Positions 47,001-49,364 of a DNA stretch of 49,364 nucleotides are shown here, piece after piece. The notes below the pieces were generated by a model that ran no database searches, was not told where the DNA came from, and saw only the letters and a list, made by a program, of their open reading frames with translations. Location of the stretch: positions 1 through 49,364 of the forward strand of contig NZ_JAEHOK010000025.1 of assembly GCF_016236915.1 (NCBI RefSeq), in the 5' to 3' direction. Position 1 is the first letter of the stretch. Every line of letters begins with the position of its first letter. The translations under genes and the position numbers were made by a program. Source of the stretch: Salegentibacter maritimus (GTDB taxonomy: Bacteria > Bacteroidota > Bacteroidia > Flavobacteriales > Flavobacteriaceae).

Positions 47001-47826
47001 CAATGGTATAACTATAAGTGGAGGTACTATTAACTATAATAATGGACAAAGAGCTTTTGTTACCGAAATAGATCCGAAAGATTCGCAATTTCTTAAACCT
47101 ATTTATCCTACTAAAGAGAAAAATAAACTAACCAAAAAAGATACGAGGTACAAAATTAGACTAAACTTCCTTTCGCCTCTTGGCTATCAAAGACAGGTTT
47201 TGGTTACCGCCGATGCAAATACCACCAATGGTTTTGACCTGGGTTACGATGCGCTCTTAATAGATGATATTCCAGAAGATATGTACTGGCTTATTCAAGA
47301 CAATGAATTTGTTATTCAGGCAGTACCTAACTTCAATATTGACCAGGTATTACCATTAGGCCTTAAAATAAAAAAAGAAGGTGAGTTTAGTATTGAAATT
47401 GGTGAATTGGAAAATTATCCCGACTCACAATCGGTATTCCTAAAAGATAAGCTAAGCGACAGCATTCACGATCTTAGAACAGGCGCTTACCTGGCAAGTT
47501 CAACACCTGGAATATTTAAGGATAGGCTCGAAATAATTTTTAAAGGCAAAGAAGATTCGGAAAACCCAAGTAATCCTTCTATTACAACTAACCTTGATTT
47601 TGGTTACAACCATAATACAAGGGAACTCAAAATTTACAATCCCGATCTTATTGATATTTCTGAGGTACTTTTATTCGACCTACGTGGAAAACTTATTCAA
47701 GGTTTTAAGAATATACCTAATGAAAAGCAGCACACAATTACTATCAAACCTATGCATTCAAGTATCTACATTGTAAAGCTGGTTACCGAAAATGGAAATA
47801 GGAATAAGAAGTTTATCATGGAATAA
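38098..47826 (+). CDS. Giant T9SS-exported repeat protein (3242 residues)
   Basis: A signal peptide ends near residue 25 (ENGFSQ then AC). Residues about 200-735 hold six PKD/SprB-like domains, each with a Cys near the start and a Y/F-x-W-x-x-P-x-G-W core. Two of them (38941-39204, 39205-39468) are close duplicates. Five domains of 86-88 residues follow (about 926-1358), each with NGTFSA-like and TPGTYTI-like blocks. Next come two Ig-like domains (about 1360-1555), two Ig_7-like domains (1555-1715), a jelly-roll domain (2038-2218, KGFAIVSGNNSSTLETNVFA) and a LamG domain (2400-2531, LDFDGLDDYVDLG). The last 80 residues resemble the type A sorting domain (LKIYNPDL, VLLFDLRGKL, IYIVKLVTENG). A large adhesin or matrix protein is likely; its ligand is unknown. 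Confidence 0.92.
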   Translation: MGGKLLSYLLLIFSIFFFSENGFSQACPGSVSISVAEGRTICENTQVTFNSSVTGGTGLIYQWQINQTNVGTGQASFSTSTLQDNDEVRLIVTSTDDANCEIITQPIEMTVNSTREGSVTIKADANPVCPGEAINFSIVSITEAGTNPVYDWRVNNSSAGNSASFSAVLSAGDQVQLFVTSSNPCTADFFSNQITISEKPSSPDTPGTITGENLVCPGVSETYSINPVNNAISYQWELPGGWSGSSSSTSITLTTGTNTGTIKVIAIGECGNTEQSITVNVEPGTPGQPAAISGNSTVCPNTSKTYSIAAVNDATEYVWNFPTGWNIPEQITTTPETSITTGNSGTGNITVAARNSCGTSSIQNLAVLVKPDTPGHPGIIRGNTSVCPNTSETYSITAINDVTEYVWNFPTGWNISEQITTSPQISITTGTTGNGNITVAARNSCGTSGTQNLAVEVKNAAPTSVGPINITYSNSNNVICPGDQIELSVTQLPEAEAYTWSIPSGWSFIGDQTGNSITVNAGNYGQNGNVSVIPENSCGQGSASTLNLNIDEPAPEIGSAVINGPEVVCSSSTQLEYSIPIINHATSYEWSLPSGWSVTSGANTNTIQVNASETSGNIEVFATNKCGESSIISNYVQSVTAAPAKPLAITSSLPSTAICPPLNNVEFSIPSVSNASEYLWTLPNGWEIINGTGTTNITVNITANANYSANESVSVQALNICGASASETITGIAIDEYVITDLGEDMVLCSLNNTVTIDAYVAFGSKNAKLKIDRIETSSGALITPPTGKVNNFIIEYTPTAADISNGQVSISVTTEKPGGACNAGEDEMTIFFREDPQASFTTTGQDICENTSTQISLTGTPGTRITYTENGTSKTIDLDASGEASIIMNNLTSSTTFQLISAQYLEEPLCEKSLSGTHEIVVNPVPYAELVYPQTSFCEDDTEIKQVRLENGIGATANGSFSASPSGLSINATTGAIDPGSSNPGDYVVTYTIPASLGCESLELSTSISITAVPTASLSYENNAFCTSDTANKPVTLSGTGNYENGTFSAGTGLQIDAGTGTITPSNSDPGTYTITYTTPAGGGCNTYEYSTEITITEVPNPTITYAATEFCNSQTTPIEVVLTGNSNSLGGTYTSQAGLDINPTSGAVNPQNSTPGTYTISYETNAVDGCLPVSTETTLTITALPYTEISYNGPFCASETEIKEVIFNNMLGNYQGGTFSANSTGLSINSQTGAIDPSQSQPGEYIVEYLIAAKAGCEAVNFNTTVNITEVPYANFNYDNAALCNSETQDQAVVFTETPGEYQNGTFSGTTGLAIDSNGTINPAASTPGPHTVTYTIAAANSCEQVQESLDIVIAKKPEITSQPFNVGVCSTQPSELSVTATGDNLQYQWYQDGTPVSGATSATLSFSNTTSVHAGEYYVVVTGATSCSTVTSNTVSINVDEDIFIQEPVSEVPICGDGFSEANMQFIASANGAPLTFTWYKGNTPVNESDPNISITISEQNGTYTGILEIINVTTAYNGDYFVEIQGPSEFTCATAVSNPFQLRLNEIPEPPTVQDFEYCQFEDAPALTVVNGSKLTWYASESGNDAFAAPPVPNTNTPGETIYWVTQTPDVCESERVAVSVNIKEKPLTPETTALLEYCEGETANALEASSTNGAILNWYDKDNNALAAAPTPATTTPETYLYYVSQSLDACESDKVEITVIIHELPEVSISTSDTIVCASEPVNLSATGANTYIWFNEANEEIGNTASITINPEISTNYKVIGTGTGNCATEAEITINVDQPSNAGTISGATSVCTGNNSGEISVTGITGEVVRWEYSEDNEVTWQTIDQEASEISTSYTYENLSLSTSFRAVVKNGVCDEDISESVNIQVDEYPVGGELNFRGYDRLYTTCQNPDFVEDLILSGHTGEVVAWKYRTAQGSFKTIAGETGTSLPAAIIGSLLSNETLIFQAEIINGACNDPVNSQTAILSVISSNIEPAPVSVSENLICLGDEVTLTADSGYQSGDGVNDSGNFDNASIDQHGWRVINTNGIEENFETSASNVRPNVWKRVTPREFITANLTSPYNTSLQLFDHGLTDQNKGFAIVSGNNSSTLETNVFALDGMDSGILTFDQAYNLTPGASIEVLISTNGGAAGSYTQLYSNNNDPSSGNYTDFASGTPISRPENKIEIDLGNYIGQNNLRIMFRFTGARDGDVWAVDNIILPDGPQDVGVIWEDTTNPETPVVIGTNFSEQWTPTEIGWNVSVITTTLEYTGGSCPTARNDEEIKVFVFDQYTTSVTVETGNCGSYSTQLTAAVSSVTQGIITSYPTKDGYIGKWKVEGPDENFEFYNVDPNNTSNPVNNPNAIFTSNSQSTENYTFSWILEPTETDENGNLIENQNCLPIYEPLEVGFEPCIALDFDGLDDYVDLGETYTGNYSLEAWIRPQSLQGTILSGPNFEINMEDLPAGIMPNTRWYHIAVANNRLYIDGIDIGNFNPGSSGARTLIGARWNNGAAENHFEGWIEEVRIWSTNLSINQIRFMMNQRLYNNGTQMGVEIPMNVPGGLSYTNLAGYYQLLADPVLLTDGTTVDLANNSVPGRLVDMETLQENTAPLPYTSRVDGQTWGTDNTWTHFDVWDAPNSTGINGNSINWNIVRTSHDIDSGNKDITVLGLKSEVGTLDIFNPSGAHDETNSGQYIRVSHYLKLDGIIDLTGESQLIQDMGSIVDAGSSGYLERDQQGTANSYNYNYWSFPVSAGASNSGGSIKAMLKDGTDSNNAQDISFAYDHTYADNYNYTAGPKRISTYWLFKFFGTANVYAEWHWIGENGQLNAGDGFTMKGTSGAVSLSTPQNYIFRGLPNNGPVGGVSIGANQNRLIGNPYPSALDAKQFILDNLDKNVVPNATNTKNIFNGALYFWDHFGDENTHILREYIGGYATINLSGAVQSASSVDERINNDGSVGNKKPGQFVPVSQGFFINTVLDPAIANGITISGGTINYNNGQRAFVTEIDPKDSQFLKPIYPTKEKNKLTKKDTRYKIRLNFLSPLGYQRQVLVTADANTTNGFDLGYDALLIDDIPEDMYWLIQDNEFVIQAVPNFNIDQVLPLGLKIKKEGEFSIEIGELENYPDSQSVFLKDKLSDSIHDLRTGAYLASSTPGIFKDRLEIIFKGKEDSENPSNPSITTNLDFGYNHNTRELKIYNPDLIDISEVLLFDLRGKLIQGFKNIPNEKQHTITIKPMHSSIYIVKLVTENGNRNKKFIME
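38941..39468 (+). repeat. Two tandem 264-bp coding repeats (PKD-like)
   Basis: Units 38941-39204 and 39205-39468 both encode 88 residues. They share EYVWNFPTGWNI, CPNTS-TYS, and GNITVAARNSCGTS almost exactly, much closer to each other than to the neighbouring PKD-like domains. This indicates recent duplication or gene conversion. Confidence 0.85.
40873..42170 (+). repeat. Five tandem coding repeats of 258-264 bp
   Basis: Unit starts are 40873, 41137, 41395, 41653 and 41914. Each encodes a V/L-P-x-x-x-x-x-Y opening, a Cys eight or so residues later, a G-x-x-x-x-G-T/S-F/Y-S/T core, a G-L-x-I-x-x-x-x-G-x-I/V-x-P block and a PG-x-Y/H-x-V/I-x-Y strand. Sequence divergence between units is substantial, so this is an older expansion than the 264-bp pair. 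Confidence 0.8.
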
Positions 47827-47976
47827 GAAAGTAATTTCTTACATTGACATTTATCAGGTTAAAAAAAACCTCCTTTTAACTGGTTTTTAGACTCTTAAAT
47901 AATATTTTTTTGCTTAAATTCTTGTTAAAGTAGATTTTTTATGTGTAATTTTACCTCTTGTAACAATTAGTTGCCT

Positions 47977-49364
47977 ATGGGTAAAATTACTCCCCGGTTT
48001 TTTTTAGCAGTTTTAATTTTCGGATTGTTCCTACTTTCCGAAAATACTGCTTTGGCGAATTTTAGTTTTGGGCCGGAAAAACCCTATACCCATAACAATG
48101 ACCGCACCTACTCCTATTTTATTGGTTTTTTGTTAAATGAAGAATTAAGCGTTACCATAACAGAAACTCCAGCAAGCTGTAACGACACAAACGATGGTGA
48201 TTTGGAGGCGAATGCTTCCGGTGGTGCTTCTCCCTACAATTATTCCTGGACTGGACCAAATGGCTTTACTGGTTCAACAAATCAAATTAGCAACCTTGCA
48301 CCAGGCGATTACACACTTACCTTAAGTGATAATAATAATCTTGAAATTACTGAAGTTTTTACGCTAACTTTTAATGATAATAAAAACCCCACAGCAAGCA
48401 ATCCTGCTCCGGTAAACGTTCAGTGTACAGCCGATATCCCTACTGTCGATATCGCAGTAGTTACCGATGAAACAGATGATTGTACTGCCAATCCAACTGT
48501 CGCTTTTGTTTCTGCTGTTAGCGATGGCAATAGCAATCCCGAAATCATCATTAGAACCTATAGCGTAACAGATGATGCCGGGAACTCCATCAATGTAACA
48601 CAGGAAATTACTGTTAACGATACGACAGACCCAACAGCCAGTAATCCCGCTCCGCTAAATGTACAGTGCGCTGCAGATGTACCCTCAGCAGATACTACAG
48701 TGGTTACCGATGAAACAGATAATTGTACTGCCAATCCAACTGTCGCTTTTGTATCTGATGCCAGTGATGGAAATAGCAATCCTGAAATCATCACTAGAAC
48801 CTATAGCGTAACAGATGATGCCGGGAACTCTATCAATGTAACACAGGAAATTACTGTTAACGATACGACAGACCCAACAGCCAGTAATCCCGCTCCGTTA
48901 AATGTCCAATGTATTGCAGATGTACCAACAGAAGATATCACAGTGGTCACCGATGAAACAGATAATTGTACTGCCAATCCAACTGTCGCTTTTGTTTCTG
49001 ATGTTAGCGATGGCAATAGCAATCCTGAAATCATCACTAGAACCTATAGTGTAACCGATGATGCCGGGAACTCCATCAATGTAACACAGGAAATTACTGT
49101 TGATGACACCACAGACCCAACAGCCAGTAATCCCGCTCCGCTAAATGTGCAGTGCACTGCAGATGTACCCGCAGCAGATTCTACAGTGGTCACCGATGAA
49201 GCAGATAATTGTACTGCCAATCCAACTGTCGCTTTTGTATCTGATGCCAGTGATGGAAATAGCAACCCCGAAATCATCACTAGAACCTATAGCGTAACAG
49301 ATGATGCCGGGAACTCCATCAATGTAACACAGGAAATTACTGTTAACGATACGACAGACCCAAC
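47977..49364 (+). CDS. Surface protein with SprB-like and HYR-like repeats, 5' part (runs off right edge)
   Basis: The ATG at 47977 opens 462 codons that continue past the window. Residues 1-27 are a signal peptide (MGKITPRFFLAVLIFGLFLL then SENTALA). Residues about 65-130 form a SprB-type repeat (VTITETPASCNDTNDGDL, ASPYNYSWTGPNGF, LAPGDYTLTLSD), named after the gliding-motility adhesin. From residue 138 onward come HYR-like domains of 81 residues with two cysteines each (NVQC and DNCTANPTV). It lies 150 bp after the giant protein's stop in the same direction. It is probably another T9SS cargo; the sorting domain is outside the window. Confidence 0.88.
   Translation, partial: MGKITPRFFLAVLIFGLFLLSENTALANFSFGPEKPYTHNNDRTYSYFIGFLLNEELSVTITETPASCNDTNDGDLEANASGGASPYNYSWTGPNGFTGSTNQISNLAPGDYTLTLSDNNNLEITEVFTLTFNDNKNPTASNPAPVNVQCTADIPTVDIAVVTDETDDCTANPTVAFVSAVSDGNSNPEIIIRTYSVTDDAGNSINVTQEITVNDTTDPTASNPAPLNVQCAADVPSADTTVVTDETDNCTANPTVAFVSDASDGNSNPEIITRTYSVTDDAGNSINVTQEITVNDTTDPTASNPAPLNVQCIADVPTEDITVVTDETDNCTANPTVAFVSDVSDGNSNPEIITRTYSVTDDAGNSINVTQEITVDDTTDPTASNPAPLNVQCTADVPAADSTVVTDEADNCTANPTVAFVSDASDGNSNPEIITRTYSVTDDAGNSINVTQEITVNDTTDP
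48388..49364 (+). repeat. Nearly identical tandem 243-bp coding repeats
   Basis: Units begin at 48388, 48631, 48874 and 49117, and a fifth starts at 49360 at the edge. Each encodes 81 residues from PTASNPAPLNVQC to QEITVNDTTD. Differences cluster just after NVQC (AADVPSAD, IADVPTED, TADVPAAD) and at SDAS/SDVS; stretches such as RTYSVTDDAGNSINVTQEIT are identical in all four. Confidence 0.95.

Noticed and set aside
48558-49280. Three minus-strand ORFs of 78 codons spaced exactly 243 bp apart
   Set aside because: They are antisense shadows of the tandem HYR coding repeats; identical spacing and sequence come from the plus-strand array.

Overview
The window comes from a low-GC Bacteroidota genome, most likely a marine member of the Flavobacteriaceae. 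The evidence is the sodium-pumping NADH:quinone reductase operon (nqrABCDEF with apbE), type IX secretion (T9SS) cargo proteins and a T9SS plug protein, the conserved neighbourhoods DUF1599/BT_3928-like/tpiA/prmA/clpS and folP/cdaA, a Rho factor with a long charged N-terminal insertion, and many promoter boxes of the Bacteroidota form TAnnTTTG. Genus cannot be fixed from the sequence alone.

Layout. 1-1875 (minus): the 5' part of a large secreted HYR/PKD-repeat protein that runs off the left edge, preceded by a small exported protein that overlaps it by 11 bp. 2107-3267: a membrane-anchored AraC-type regulator. 3761-7653 (minus): tRNA-Arg(ACG) and the run clpS, prmA, tpiA, BT_3928-like DoxX/MauE protein, DUF1599. 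7771-9406 (plus): folP and the c-di-AMP synthase cdaA. 9531-12041 (minus): ABC exporter and truA. 12253-15357: phosphodiesterase, DUF4293 protein and rho. 15427-16381 (minus): two adjacent decayed genes (Trm112-like with an internal stop, ThiE-like with a frameshift and lost 5' end) behind tRNA-Gly(TCC). 16591-19835: clpP-like peptidase, a small GNAT protein and two convergent L,D-transpeptidases. 20209-24895: gpmI, a thioredoxin-like protein, a small HAD hydrolase, map, a NUMOD4/HNH-like protein and a methyltransferase. 24892-32356 (minus): nqrABCDEF, a 118-residue accessory gene and apbE. 32526-35281: T9SS plug, DUF3667, apaG. 35278-35994: NRDE/TANGO2 protein. 36134-37777: pruA. 38098-47826: a 3242-residue T9SS-exported repeat protein. 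47977 to the right edge: a second surface protein with one SprB-like repeat and then nearly identical 243-bp HYR-like repeats.

How it fits together. Most of the window is ordinary core genome: glycolysis, folate, c-di-AMP, protein turnover, tRNA modification, transcription termination, respiration and proline catabolism. ApbE is the enzyme that attaches FMN to the NqrB and NqrC subunits encoded upstream of it, so that block is a self-contained respiratory module. The accessory part is the cell-surface material at both edges, which depends on the T9SS whose plug protein is encoded at 32526. I found no CRISPR array, prophage, insertion sequence or recognisable defence island. The least explained items are the pseudogene pair behind tRNA-Gly, the NUMOD4/HNH/HTH protein overlapping map, the small nqr-linked protein, the recently amplified repeat array at the right edge, and the small exported protein coupled to the left-edge adhesin.
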